From Petasospora fabianii (Eukaryota; Ascomycota; Saccharomycetes; Phaffomycetales; Wickerhamomycetaceae), in assembly GCA_022641835.1 (NCBI GenBank), contig CP048715.1, positions 868,001-932,000 of the forward strand: a stretch of 64,000 bases of DNA, read 5' to 3'. Below, in pieces: positions 41,325 to 50,692 of this stretch. A program made the translations under genes and the position numbers. Each line of letters starts with the position of its first letter. The stretch's first letter is position 1. The notes beneath the pieces are model-generated. The model ran no database searches, was not told where the DNA came from, and saw only the letters and a program-made list of their open reading frames with translations.

Positions 41325-42110
41325 TTAGACATAGGGGTCAAAAACCTTCTTTATCAACTCCTTACCACCTTCTTCGCAGCATTTACCATGAGACATAACA
41401 ATGGAGTCAAAATCCCATGATAAGAGAGCAGCGACACCGGCTCTGGTACCAGGGGTATCCTTTAGAAGTCTTCTGTGAATGATTCTACCGAATGTATTGT
41501 AACCATTAAGGAAACAAGTCAAATAACCAAAGACACCACGGTTTTGGTTATAGTGTGGATACTGATCGTGATTAACACCATCATATGGAATGTTGAAGAG
41601 TAAGTCAGCCTCAAACAAGGTCTTTGTCGACTTATCAAGCATTACAACTTCACCATTGGTATGATTATTGAAATAAAGGAATTCAAATCCCTTTAATGAC
41701 TCAGATATGGATTCACCCTTGACAATCTTATTAGCCTCATCATCCTTAAACGTGTAGTCGAGCTTCAAATCCGGTTTGCCAGCGATACCATCTGGTCCAA
41801 TCAAAAACACATTAGGGAATTGCTTCTTGAGATCAATGGCAGCAAGGGTATGTTCTCTATCTGGGACAATACCATATGCAATTTCATAATTACTTGATTC
41901 GTCATTGGTAGCATTATCGATTGCCTTTTGGAACTCTGATCCCAATGGTAAGGAACCCCAAACAATCAACTTCTTAGTCTGTGGGATATTGATAACTGCC
42001 ATACGGTTACCAAATTCGAACTTGTCTCCACGTGAGAATGGAACCGAGGCAATGACTGTGGTTGGGTTGAGACGTCTATGGATTGCGTGGAACGGAGTAG
42101 GGTATCCCAT
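41325..42110 (-). CDS. DUF4336-like / metallo-beta-lactamase-fold protein (copy A)
   Basis: 261-aa protein resembling the fungal DUF4336 group, which has a degenerate metallo-beta-lactamase fold; no reaction is established. Conserved blocks: RRLNPTTVIASVPFSRGD near the start, FGNRMAVINI, IVPDREHTLAAIDLKKQFPN, a FLYFNNHTNGEVVMLDK strand, TLFEADLLFNIP, and DSIVMSHGK near the end. The EH, D and SHG positions could be former metal ligands. It has a tandem paralogue 263 nt upstream. No signal peptide is evident. Confidence 0.75.
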   Translation of the reverse strand: MGYPTPFHAIHRRLNPTTVIASVPFSRGDKFEFGNRMAVINIPQTKKLIVWGSLPLGSEFQKAIDNATNDESSNYEIAYGIVPDREHTLAAIDLKKQFPNVFLIGPDGIAGKPDLKLDYTFKDDEANKIVKGESISESLKGFEFLYFNNHTNGEVVMLDKSTKTLFEADLLFNIPYDGVNHDQYPHYNQNRGVFGYLTCFLNGYNTFGRIIHRRLLKDTPGTRAGVAALLSWDFDSIVMSHGKCCEEGGKELIKKVFDPYV

Positions 42111-42373
42111 TGTGTGTGATCGTTGATTGTTACTGAGTTTGTGTGTTGCTACTTGGGACTATCTGAGGAGTACAGAAGTTGAATTATGAGCAAACTGTTG
42201 ACACTTTTTTATTGTACACAAGTCGTATGTTCCTAAAGCTAAAAAGTGGGAAGCTCTCATGATAAATGGGCACATTAAGCGGAGTGGACCCCGCGTGCAT
42301 AAGTGGCACGACCGCGGTCTCTACTTGAGCTGCATAAGCCAATGGTTATATATATATATATAATAGAGAATAA

Positions 42374-43165
42374 TCACTTGAGATGTTGAGCATAAACCTT
42401 CTTGATGTGCTCCTTAGCGTCTTTCTGGATGACATTACCGTGGGAAAGGACGATAGTGTCAAAATCCATGGTCATTAACGTCTTGAGTGCAGCGCTGTTC
42501 TCAGGTGTGTAGGGGAAGAGTCTATTGCTAAAGATATATCTTCCAAACCAGCTATCAGAGTTGAGACGTTGCGTCAAGTATCCAGCCAATCCCTTATTCT
42601 GTTCTATTCCAGGGTATTGATCCTGATTCTTACCATTGAATGGGATGTTCATGATCAAATCACTCACAAATAGGGTCTTGTTTGCCTTATCAAGAACCAC
42701 AATCTCATTATTCTTGTGTCCCTTAAGGAAGAGGAAATCATAACCCTTAAGCGCAGGATTAAGCTCGGTACCGTTCATGATTCTGTCACCGTCCTCCCAT
42801 TTGAATTCGTAATCAAGCAAAACAGGCTTCGAGTTCTTGATATTTGGTGGACCGATAAGCATTAAGTTAGGGAATCTTTCCTTCATAGACATGGCAGCCA
42901 TTGAGTGTTCCCTATTTGGAACGACAGCTGCGGTGACCTCGTGCTCCTCGAGCTTACCATTAGCTGCCTCGTTCAAAGCGTTCTCAACGGCATCACACAT
43001 TGGGAGGGCAGACCAAACGATGAGCTTCTTGGAGTCTGGGATGTTCATCACAGCCATACGATTTCCGAGATGTAGCGTGTCCCTGATACTAAACGCCGTC
43101 GAGGCGAGGAACACACCAGGGTTGAGGCGTCTGAGATTTGGGTTGAGAGGCTCTGGATATCCCAT
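42374..43165 (-). CDS. DUF4336-like / metallo-beta-lactamase-fold protein (copy B)
   Basis: 263-aa paralogue of the gene at 41325-42110, same strand, clearly homologous along its length but diverged. Shared blocks: RRLNPG, GNRMAVMNIPDSKKLIVW, VVPNREHSMAAMSMKERFPN, GHKNNEIVVLDK, TLFVSDLIMNIPF, DQYPG and DTIVLSHGN. Copy B has GHKNNE where copy A has NHTNGE, so a candidate ligand histidine is kept in both. An old tandem duplication. Confidence 0.75.
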   Translation of the reverse strand: MGYPEPLNPNLRRLNPGVFLASTAFSIRDTLHLGNRMAVMNIPDSKKLIVWSALPMCDAVENALNEAANGKLEEHEVTAAVVPNREHSMAAMSMKERFPNLMLIGPPNIKNSKPVLLDYEFKWEDGDRIMNGTELNPALKGYDFLFLKGHKNNEIVVLDKANKTLFVSDLIMNIPFNGKNQDQYPGIEQNKGLAGYLTQRLNSDSWFGRYIFSNRLFPYTPENSAALKTLMTMDFDTIVLSHGNVIQKDAKEHIKKVYAQHLK

Positions 43166-44402
43166 TATGTTTAGTGTTTGTGTCTTTGTTTGTCATAGTG
43201 GTAGTGTACGGTGGATAAGAGCCCAGTAGTGATTGGGGATCTAAAAGAGCTTTTGACGTGTCGTTGACCGTTGACCGAATTTCAAGGGTTTCGGTGTTAT
43301 CTCCGTAAAAGCCGAACTCACCGTTGATAACGAGCTGTCTATTACACTATAGACTAAGATCTTTCCTATAGATGATTGTCTTTGTGCTTGGGTAATTGTT
43401 ATGAATTGGCGTTATTTGTGGAGATAGAGCAACACAAGGTTTTGTCTTTTCAACTTCAAGACTAAATGCACATCGGACTCTATGTGGATCATCAGTCTCA
43501 TTTTAAGACATATCAAGAAGATAACTCAGTTGCAGTGATTTTTCAGAGAGTTATATATCAAGTCATACGCACACTCTATCATAATGTTCGATAAGAAAGT
43601 ATTTACTGCAAACAAGAACAGTCTGTCCATGCATCCTGAATTCAACTGTTAAGCTTCACAGCTATACTCTTACTGTCATACTACTATACATCGGTTATAG
43701 ATATTGATTTGAATCCAATTGGAATGATTTGAATCAAAAACGATGCTTGGATTACAGTAGATAAGAGTAGTTGGTCTCAATACTATTGATCTTAGAGAAC
43801 CCTTGCTAAGCCCAGCAAACGATTCTCATCAAGCACTTCAACCTGTCATACGAAAGTAGCCACTACATCTTGACCAATACCAGAGAATTTCAAAAGGCCT
43901 CTTGGACATGCTATCCTATGTTTATAATATAGGTCTCTTCCTCAAAGCTGTACTGTCTGGTCCCCCGCCGGTTACCCCCGTCAATTGTAGAACACCACTC
44001 CCATTAGTGGCCCCGCTGTAATGGCTTGCTGCCATCTCCACAGACAACCACAACTAAAAGCATCTCAGACCACACCACATACACATACAGACTAACACTC
44101 ACATACCAACAAACCACGGTTGAAAAGATTGAGCGTCCTAAGGCCCCCAGTGTGTCTAAGTGTATATATGTGTGTGTGGCGCGTACCGCCTTTTTTCGCA
44201 ATTCCACCAACACCAAATCACCTCTGGAGATACCACGAGCTATCCATCATTCAACATCCATCACCAAGTCTCAGCTAGCCAACAGAAAGAGCTAGCATCG
44301 CTGCTTACGTTTCCCATCTCGAAAGCCCTTCCAAAGTTTTCAGCTACCTGCTCGCCCACCATACACTTCAACTACGACGAGAACGCCCGCCTCCCAGACA
44401 CG
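43166..44402. other. Divergent promoter region upstream of RHB1
   Basis: 1.2 kb with no convincing gene. The frame of RHB1 is open back to an ATG at 44160, but that 81-codon extension is not protein-like and Rheb proteins lack one. Confidence 0.55.
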
Positions 44403-44948
44403 ATGGCCTCCCGAACACGCAAGATCTCTGTGTGCGGCGCCCGTGGCGTTGGAAAGTCCACACTCGTAGTGCAGTACGTCGACAACTACTTTGTCGAGTC
44501 CTACTACCCAACTATCCAGAATCAGTTTAACAAGTCTGTCAAGTTCCGTGACCAGACCTACGAAGTTGAGATCCTTGACACGGCGGGCCAGGATGAGTTC
44601 ACCATCATGAACGATTCCACGATAGTGCATGGCTACTTGCTTGTCTACGCCATCAACTCACGGTCATCCTTCGATCTGCTCCCCGTTATCAGAGATAAGA
44701 TTCTCGATTCTACGGGAACAGATAAAGTGCCTATGATCCTAGTTGGAAATAAGCTCGATCTCGAGCGTAAAGTGAGTAAGGATGAAGGTGCCAAACTCGC
44801 AAGAGAATTTGGCAACATCCCTTTCATCGAGGTGTCCGCTAAGATGAGTCAAGGTGAACAAGATATCGGAAAGATCTTCCTTGGTTTGCTTGAACAGATT
44901 GAAGGTGAGAAGATTGATCCAACAAATGAAAAATGTATTGTCATGTGA
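44403..44948 (+). CDS. RHB1: Rheb-family small GTPase
   Basis: Ras-like GTPase of the Rheb family, linked to TOR signalling and arginine uptake. From ATG 44403 it is 181 aa. P-loop GARGVGKS (12-19) has Arg14 at the Ras Gly12 position, a Rheb hallmark. Switch I contains YYPTI; switch II is DTAGQDEF (59-66). The guanine-specificity motif is GNKLD and the SAK motif EVSAK. The end CIVM is a CaaX box for farnesylation. All nucleotide-binding motifs are intact. Confidence 0.95.
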   Translation: MASRTRKISVCGARGVGKSTLVVQYVDNYFVESYYPTIQNQFNKSVKFRDQTYEVEILDTAGQDEFTIMNDSTIVHGYLLVYAINSRSSFDLLPVIRDKILDSTGTDKVPMILVGNKLDLERKVSKDEGAKLAREFGNIPFIEVSAKMSQGEQDIGKIFLGLLEQIEGEKIDPTNEKCIVM

Positions 44949-45330
44949 ATTCGCATACACTCTCTTATTTGGCTTGCCTCTTCTCCCAACATCTTGAACA
45001 CCCTACTCCAACCGCCTACACAACTTATCCTGATGACTTCTATGTTTTGGTTTTCTTCACTCATTGTCGTTTATGCTTATTTGCTTACTGCCATACACAT
45101 TTACATGTCGTTTCTGATAATTTCCAGCGTAGCAATATATATATATATATATATTGGTCGCGTCACGTCATAAGGCTCTCCCTCACAATCATCCTTCTAC
45201 AAATTCAGACATCTTGACATTAATGCAAGTGGAAATTTTTCATGAACTATTTACAATGTACCGTACATCATTTGGGTTAACCGATCAACCCAATCCCAAT
45301 CATATTTTGTATCGTCAAGGATCCTCCATC
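44949..45330. other. Convergent intergenic RHB1/MRPS16
   Basis: 382 nt of 3' flanking sequence containing an (AT)10 tract at 45135-45154. No gene seen. Confidence 0.6.
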
Positions 45331-45618
45331 TCAGTACCAAAGCTCAGCCTTCTTCAAGAGCTTCGTCACCGTCTCCGTTGGTTGAGCACCGACGGACAAC
45401 CAGTACTTCGTTCTGTCAAAATCAAGCTCCACGTGCTTCTCAGGCTTTTGCTTCTTCTCCCATGGTTTCAAAGGTGGAGCTATTGGGTTATACGTTCCCA
45501 ACACCTCAATAGGTTTCTGATCACGACCAAGTTTCTTCTTGGCGACAACGATGTTGTAAACGGGCTGATTCGTTCTACCAAATCTGGCAAGTCTTATTCT
45601 GACAAGTCCCTTTGTCAT
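45331..45618 (-). CDS. MRPS16: Mitochondrial small-subunit ribosomal protein bS16m
   Basis: 95-aa S16 family member: [20 protein letters not shown], the loop [14 protein letters not shown], then [21 protein letters not shown], all classic S16 signatures. S. cerevisiae Mrps16 is 121 aa. No separate targeting sequence is visible, which is common for this protein. Divergent from RRP12. Confidence 0.95.
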   Translation of the reverse strand: MTKGLVRIRLARFGRTNQPVYNIVVAKKKLGRDQKPIEVLGTYNPIAPPLKPWEKKQKPEKHVELDFDRTKYWLSVGAQPTETVTKLLKKAELWY

Positions 45619-45774
45619 TGTGTAATGTTCTTTTCTTCTCTCTTGTGATTCAAGGTCAAGACAAAAGACCTCATCAGCATCTCTTCATCACTTTAGTTCA
45701 GAAGAAGTTTGACTTTGTCGAGCCGGAATTTCCACTTTTTTCGCGCTGGTCGGATTTTGCCCGATTAGGCGCAC

Positions 45775-45784
45775 GCGATGAGCT
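45775..45784 (+). promoter_or_regulatory. PAC motif upstream of RRP12
   Basis: GCGATGAGCT, a perfect PAC element, 110 nt before the RRP12 ATG. PAC binds Dot6/Tod6 and marks ribosome-biogenesis promoters. Confidence 0.7.
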
Positions 45785-45788
45785 GCAA

Positions 45789-45798
45789 GAAAAATTTC
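45789..45798 (+). promoter_or_regulatory. RRPE-like motif upstream of RRP12
   Basis: GAAAAATTTC, one base from the RRPE core (GAAAAATTTT, bound by Stb3), five bases after the PAC motif. PAC followed by RRPE at close spacing is the typical ribosome-biogenesis arrangement. Confidence 0.65.
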
Positions 45799-45893
45799 TG
45801 AGGGGGAAGAAAGAATAAAGTCATAATAAACCTTTAGTTTTCTTAAACTCCTAAGATTCCTCAACAGACTCCGGTTTCTACATATTAACAACT

Positions 45894-48800
45894 ATGTCTG
45901 AGACGGATAGGGAGATTGATTTGCTCGAGTTCGAGTTTAAACTCCAGAAGATCCGCCAGCAGGTGAACTCTAAGCTTGAGAATCAAAAGCATCTCGCTTT
46001 GGTTCTCTCCGCTGTGGAGGAGAACATCTCTGCTCAAAACAACTCGAAATCTGCCGTTGCCTATTTTGTCTCCTTCCTTGCACTCATTGAACAGTCCATC
46101 AATGCAGACACCGATGAGATCAACGATCATACCCTCGCAATCTCTGCTTCCAATCTTTTGGATCTCGTCTTGCCATACATCCCAAAGCCACTCTTAAAGT
46201 CCAAATTCCCAGAGATCCTTACAAAGCTTGCTCCGGCTATCACAAACACTGAGGCAGATGCTCCACTCATCAAATCCGCCCTTGGTGCCCTTGAGACACT
46301 TCTCATTGCCCAAGATATCAACTCTTGGAATAGCTCATCAAGCGTCAACCCAAGAAGAGGTTTCGGTGGTTTGCTCGAGTATTCCCTTGATCCAAGACCA
46401 AAAGTCCGTAAGAGAGCTCAAGAGGCTGTTCACAATGTTCTCGCACACCCACCACCAGGTCCAGCTGTTGAACATGTTGCCAGTGGCATGGCTGCTGATT
46501 ATGCTATCAAAGAGATTGTCGAGCTTCTCAACACCAAGACAAACCAAAAAACGAATAATGAACATACAGCAAAGCTCATCCATACGCTTCAACTTATCTC
46601 CTCCATCACATCCGCCAACACATGGCCTGCATCCAAGATTGAACCTCTGTGTGATTTGCTCCTCGAGTTCTCTAAGACAAACGATCAATATTTGGTCTCT
46701 GCTGCCTTTAGTGGGTTTGAAGGTTTGTTCAACTCTATGACTGATGAGATTGACAGTGACAAATTCCTCAAGGTTCTTAACATCATCTTTGATCTTAAGC
46801 CATCCCTCAATGATACACACCTCGCTGCCCCATGGATCGCCGTCGTTGCTAAAGGTGTCACCTCATATGCTAAGGTTGAGCCACTCGCCGCTGTCAAGAA
46901 GATCCCACAGGTGTTCAAGATTCTTACACCATTCTTCTCATCTGAGGTTTCCGATATCTATGTATCAACTGCACAGTGCTTCATCTCCATCATCTCCGAA
47001 GCTATCCCAGACTACTTCTTGCTCTTGCCAAACAATGACGATGTCACTCCTGAGATCTATGAAGAATTTGACGAGGTTGTCACTGAGCTCGCTGAGATCA
47101 TGACCGGGTTGCTTAACGTCAAGTACGGTTCTGCTATCAAGGACATCCTCGACGTTATCGCTTCCTCGATCACAAAGCTCAGATCTAGAGCAAACCCAGA
47201 CTTTTTGAAGCCATTGGAAATCGTTGGTGAGTGGAGAACTAATGAGGACTTCCAGTTCAAAGAAGAAGCAGAGGCTGTTGTTGCCGCTGCTATCACTGAG
47301 CTTGGTCCTGAGACTGTTCTTGGTGTTTTGCCATTGAACTTGCTCGATTCAAAGAAGGAAGGTAGAGCTTGGTTGTTGCCATTGCTCAGAGACAATGTTC
47401 GTTTTGCAAGATTGGGCTATTTCACTGAGGAATTTGTCCCACTTATTGAGCAGTTCCAGAAGAGCATTGAAGGCTTGGAAAAGAACTCTGTTCACGCTAA
47501 GATCTTTGAGACCATTGTTGACCAAGCTTGGTCTCTCTTGCCACACTTTGCTGACTTGCCATCTGATTTGCAGGAGGCATTCACCGATGAGTTTGCCCAA
47601 CAGCTAGCTTCTCTGTTGTACTCAAACCCAGAATTGAGAGTTAATATCTGTCACGCTCTGAGATTGCTTGTTGAGAGTAATGTCACTTTTGCTAGTGGTG
47701 CTCTTGCTGAGGATAGACTTCTCTCCCAGGAGCTCTCTATCGAGAAGGCCAAGTCCAACGTGGAGTACCTGTCTACAAAATCTGCCAACTTACTTGCTGT
47801 TCTGTTCAATGTCTTCTCTCAGACAGTTCCGGATGCTAGAGGATTTGTCCTTGAAACCATTGACTCATACTTGTCTATCTCCAGCCAGGAGGACTTGCAG
47901 GCTACTTTCAACAAAGTGTCTGTTCTCTTGAAAAACGCCTTCGATGAAGAGGCTAAACAGCAGCCAGCTCAACAGAAGAAGGGTGTTGCTAAGCTCAGTG
48001 TCACCATGATGGATCTCATTGTTGCCATGGCCAAGTACGTCCCAGAGTCTTCTTACAATCCACTTTTCACCATCTTCGCCCAAACAGTTTCCTCCCAGGA
48101 CCCACTTCTGCAGAAGAGAGCTTACAGAATCATCTCCAAGTTGATTGAGACACCAACCGGTACAGCTGCTCTCAAAAACTTTGCCTCTGACATCGAGCGT
48201 GTCTTGATCACCACCACTGAATCTGTTAACTTGTCAGCTAGAGCTACAAGACTCCAAGCCATCTCTACGATGCTCAAGATCCTCCCACAGGACCACTTGT
48301 ACTTCATCCCAGCTATCCTGTCTGAGATCATTCTCGCCACCAAGGACAACAACGAGAAGTCCAGACAATTGGCCTTTGCTGTCTTGATCGAGATGGGTAA
48401 CGTTATGCAGAAGGGTGGTGTCATTAAAAACTCTTTGATTCCAGGCTTTGATGAGAGTATGCCAGACTCTGAAGCTTCTCTCTCTGAGTACTTCACAATG
48501 GTGAGTGCTGGTCTTGCTGGTGGTAACCAACACATGGTTAGTGCTACTATTACTGCCATTTCCTGTATCGTGTTTGAGTTTAGAGAAACTGTCGATATGG
48601 ATTTGCTCGTTGAGTTGGCCTCCACTGTCAACTTATTCTTGACTTCAAACTCTAAGGAGATTGTCAGATCCACTATTGGCTTTGTCAAGGTTTCTACTGT
48701 GTCTTTGCCTGAGGAGACTGTTAGACCGCAGTTGAAGGAGTTGTTGCAACATTTGATGCGTTGGTCCCATGAGCATGTTGGTCACTTCAAGTCCAGAGTT

Positions 48801-49487
48801 AGACACATTGTTGAAAGACTCATCAGAAGATTCGGTTTCGATACCATTGAGGCCAACTTCCCAGAAGAGGACAAGAAGTTGTTGACAAACATTAGAAAGA
48901 CAAAGGCTAGAGCCAAGAGAAGAGCCGCTGAAGCTGGTGATGAAGAAGGTGAGTCCAAGTCTAAGAGCAAATACGGTAATGCCTTTGATGACGTCTTGTA
49001 CGAGTCTGAGTCCGAAGATGAGAATGCTGATGACATTGACGATGACGAACCAAAGAAGGGTAAGAAGGGTCAGAACAAACAGTTCATCATGGAGGGCAAG
49101 GATGATCCACTTGATTTGCTTGATCGTCAGGCATTGTCTCACATCTCCTCCTCCAAGCCAAACAAGAAGGGCAGAAAGATCGATGCCTCTCAGTTTGAGA
49201 AGGATGGTAAGTTGGTGTTTGGTGACAAGAAGGGCGATGCCGATGAGGATCCATTGAAGAGCATCACCTCCGGTATCAATGCCTACGTTGACGCCATCAA
49301 GTCTGGTCCTGTCAAGGGTCAGAAGAACAAGTTCAAGTTCAAGAGAGGTGCCAGAGCTGGTAATGATGATGATGGTGATGACGATGATGAGTTGGCTAAG
49401 CCAGCTAGAAAGGAAAGAGTCCAGGCTGGTAAGGGAAGTAAGGTGAGTAAACCAAAGCAAAAGATGAAAGCCCGCAAGAAATTCTGA
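45894..49487 (+). CDS. RRP12: Ribosome biogenesis factor Rrp12
   Basis: HEAT-repeat protein needed for maturation and nuclear export of both ribosomal subunits. The 1197-aa protein (S. cerevisiae 1228) is largely helical repeats, including the NUC173 region in the first half (LLEYSLDPRPKVRKRAQEAV). The last 200 residues are disordered and charged, with alternating acidic and lysine-rich stretches (KTKARAKRRAAE, acidic SESEDENADD, final KPKQKMKARKKF), as in Rrp12 orthologues. The promoter has PAC and RRPE-like motifs. Confidence 0.93.
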   Translation: MSETDREIDLLEFEFKLQKIRQQVNSKLENQKHLALVLSAVEENISAQNNSKSAVAYFVSFLALIEQSINADTDEINDHTLAISASNLLDLVLPYIPKPLLKSKFPEILTKLAPAITNTEADAPLIKSALGALETLLIAQDINSWNSSSSVNPRRGFGGLLEYSLDPRPKVRKRAQEAVHNVLAHPPPGPAVEHVASGMAADYAIKEIVELLNTKTNQKTNNEHTAKLIHTLQLISSITSANTWPASKIEPLCDLLLEFSKTNDQYLVSAAFSGFEGLFNSMTDEIDSDKFLKVLNIIFDLKPSLNDTHLAAPWIAVVAKGVTSYAKVEPLAAVKKIPQVFKILTPFFSSEVSDIYVSTAQCFISIISEAIPDYFLLLPNNDDVTPEIYEEFDEVVTELAEIMTGLLNVKYGSAIKDILDVIASSITKLRSRANPDFLKPLEIVGEWRTNEDFQFKEEAEAVVAAAITELGPETVLGVLPLNLLDSKKEGRAWLLPLLRDNVRFARLGYFTEEFVPLIEQFQKSIEGLEKNSVHAKIFETIVDQAWSLLPHFADLPSDLQEAFTDEFAQQLASLLYSNPELRVNICHALRLLVESNVTFASGALAEDRLLSQELSIEKAKSNVEYLSTKSANLLAVLFNVFSQTVPDARGFVLETIDSYLSISSQEDLQATFNKVSVLLKNAFDEEAKQQPAQQKKGVAKLSVTMMDLIVAMAKYVPESSYNPLFTIFAQTVSSQDPLLQKRAYRIISKLIETPTGTAALKNFASDIERVLITTTESVNLSARATRLQAISTMLKILPQDHLYFIPAILSEIILATKDNNEKSRQLAFAVLIEMGNVMQKGGVIKNSLIPGFDESMPDSEASLSEYFTMVSAGLAGGNQHMVSATITAISCIVFEFRETVDMDLLVELASTVNLFLTSNSKEIVRSTIGFVKVSTVSLPEETVRPQLKELLQHLMRWSHEHVGHFKSRVRHIVERLIRRFGFDTIEANFPEEDKKLLTNIRKTKARAKRRAAEAGDEEGESKSKSKYGNAFDDVLYESESEDENADDIDDDEPKKGKKGQNKQFIMEGKDDPLDLLDRQALSHISSSKPNKKGRKIDASQFEKDGKLVFGDKKGDADEDPLKSITSGINAYVDAIKSGPVKGQKNKFKFKRGARAGNDDDGDDDDELAKPARKERVQAGKGSKVSKPKQKMKARKKF

Positions 49488-49603
49488 TTTGCTGAGCTTC
49501 GACACACACAGACCAACACTCCACACATATATTGTTTTGCATGATCTTAATGTTTTGTATACTAGTTATTTAATGGCATTCTCATTTGGGTTTATACTAT
49601 TGT

Positions 49604-49631
49604 AGAGAGAGAGAAGAGAAGAGAGAGAGAT
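49604..49631 (+). repeat. GA-rich microsatellite
   Basis: Purine-only (GA)n tract interrupted by AA, about 145 nt before the TRS33 ATG. Confidence 0.8.
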
Positions 49632-49772
49632 CATCCCAATCGCGCCCTCCAAGAAATCAAAATCGAACGCGACGACCAACTCACACTTAACCTCAGGTTC
49701 ATCAGAGAAGTCACACAACCACACATCTTCTTTCACTCATTGAACCCTCCTTCCTCTTCCACAAACTCACCA

Positions 49773-50381
49773 ATGACAGACTTCTCATCACAGATCAACG
49801 CTACGTGTCTCGACCTTCTCTTGAACGAGATTGTCCCTCTCGCAATCAGAACTACCGAGACAACGAAACAACAACGAGACGGTGTTGAATCCGCCATTGC
49901 TGATATCTCGCTTAAAGACGATGACACAGGAGATGTGAAGATATTCAATAGCGAATTCTTCAACTCTGAAGATGTGAACTACCGCGTGGAGAACTATGGA
50001 TACAGCATAGGTCTCAGGCTCACAGAACTCATGATTTATCACAATCCTCAGAACGACATACTCAAGAACTTGGAATTGCTAAACATCATGAAGTTCATCT
50101 GTCGTGATGTATGGAAGATGATGTATGGTAAGCAAATGGACAACCTCCGTACGAATCACAGGGGAACCTTTGTGCTGATTGATAACGCGTTCAAGATCTT
50201 GCAGAGACTTGACTCCCCAATCGATAACGAGGATACGATCAAGAAGGCGAAGGCATACTTGTGGATCCCAAGTGGTATCATTAGAGGTGTATTAAAGAGC
50301 TTTGGTGTAAACAGCTTGGTAACACCAGAGATCTCAAAATACCCAACGGTGTCGTTCAACATCCAGACCAATGTGGGTTGA
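49773..50381 (+). CDS. TRS33: TRAPP complex subunit Trs33 (TRAPPC6)
   Basis: Bet3-family subunit of the TRAPP tethering/exchange complexes for Ypt1/Rab1 in ER-Golgi traffic. 202 aa from ATG 49773. Family hallmarks: YGYSIGLRLTELM, LNIMKFICRDVWKMMYGKQMDNLRTNHRGTFVL and IPSGIIRGVLKSFGV, ending SFNIQTNVG. S. cerevisiae Trs33 is longer (268 aa) owing to an insertion; this length is nearer the human protein. A decayed copy of its 3' third lies at 52866-53060. Confidence 0.93.
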   Translation: MTDFSSQINATCLDLLLNEIVPLAIRTTETTKQQRDGVESAIADISLKDDDTGDVKIFNSEFFNSEDVNYRVENYGYSIGLRLTELMIYHNPQNDILKNLELLNIMKFICRDVWKMMYGKQMDNLRTNHRGTFVLIDNAFKILQRLDSPIDNEDTIKKAKAYLWIPSGIIRGVLKSFGVNSLVTPEISKYPTVSFNIQTNVG

Positions 50382-50692
50382 TACCTTACTTACCCTAATG
50401 CGACGTTATACGAATATTCATCCAAATAGAAAGTTACTTTCTCGTAGATCCATTCAAGGTGGTAACCTTCCTGGTTCCTGTATCGCTACTGTGATTATTC
50501 TATAGTGGATGAACTGTGATGCCTTCACACCTGCAAGTGAGGCAGAGAAGGGTGCTGCATGCTGGTGCTATGACTCGCTACATTCGCAAGAGATCTGTCA
50601 TCTAGCTGCTGATAGGAGTTACTTACAAGCTGGACCTCAATAAATATTGGTTTATTTTTCTTTCTTTCAAAATACGGAATAAATATAACAAA
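50382..50692. other. Convergent intergenic TRS33/transporter
   Basis: 311 nt. The first 70-80 nt match the flank of the decayed TRS33 copy, so the duplication included 3' flanking DNA. No gene seen. Confidence 0.6.

Noticed and set aside
44160-44402. N-terminal extension of RHB1 by 81 codons
   Set aside because: In frame, but low-complexity and His/Ser-rich; Rheb proteins start just before the P-loop, as ATG 44403 does.
45135-45154. (AT)10 tract as a regulatory element
   Set aside because: It lies between convergent gene ends; simple repeat only.
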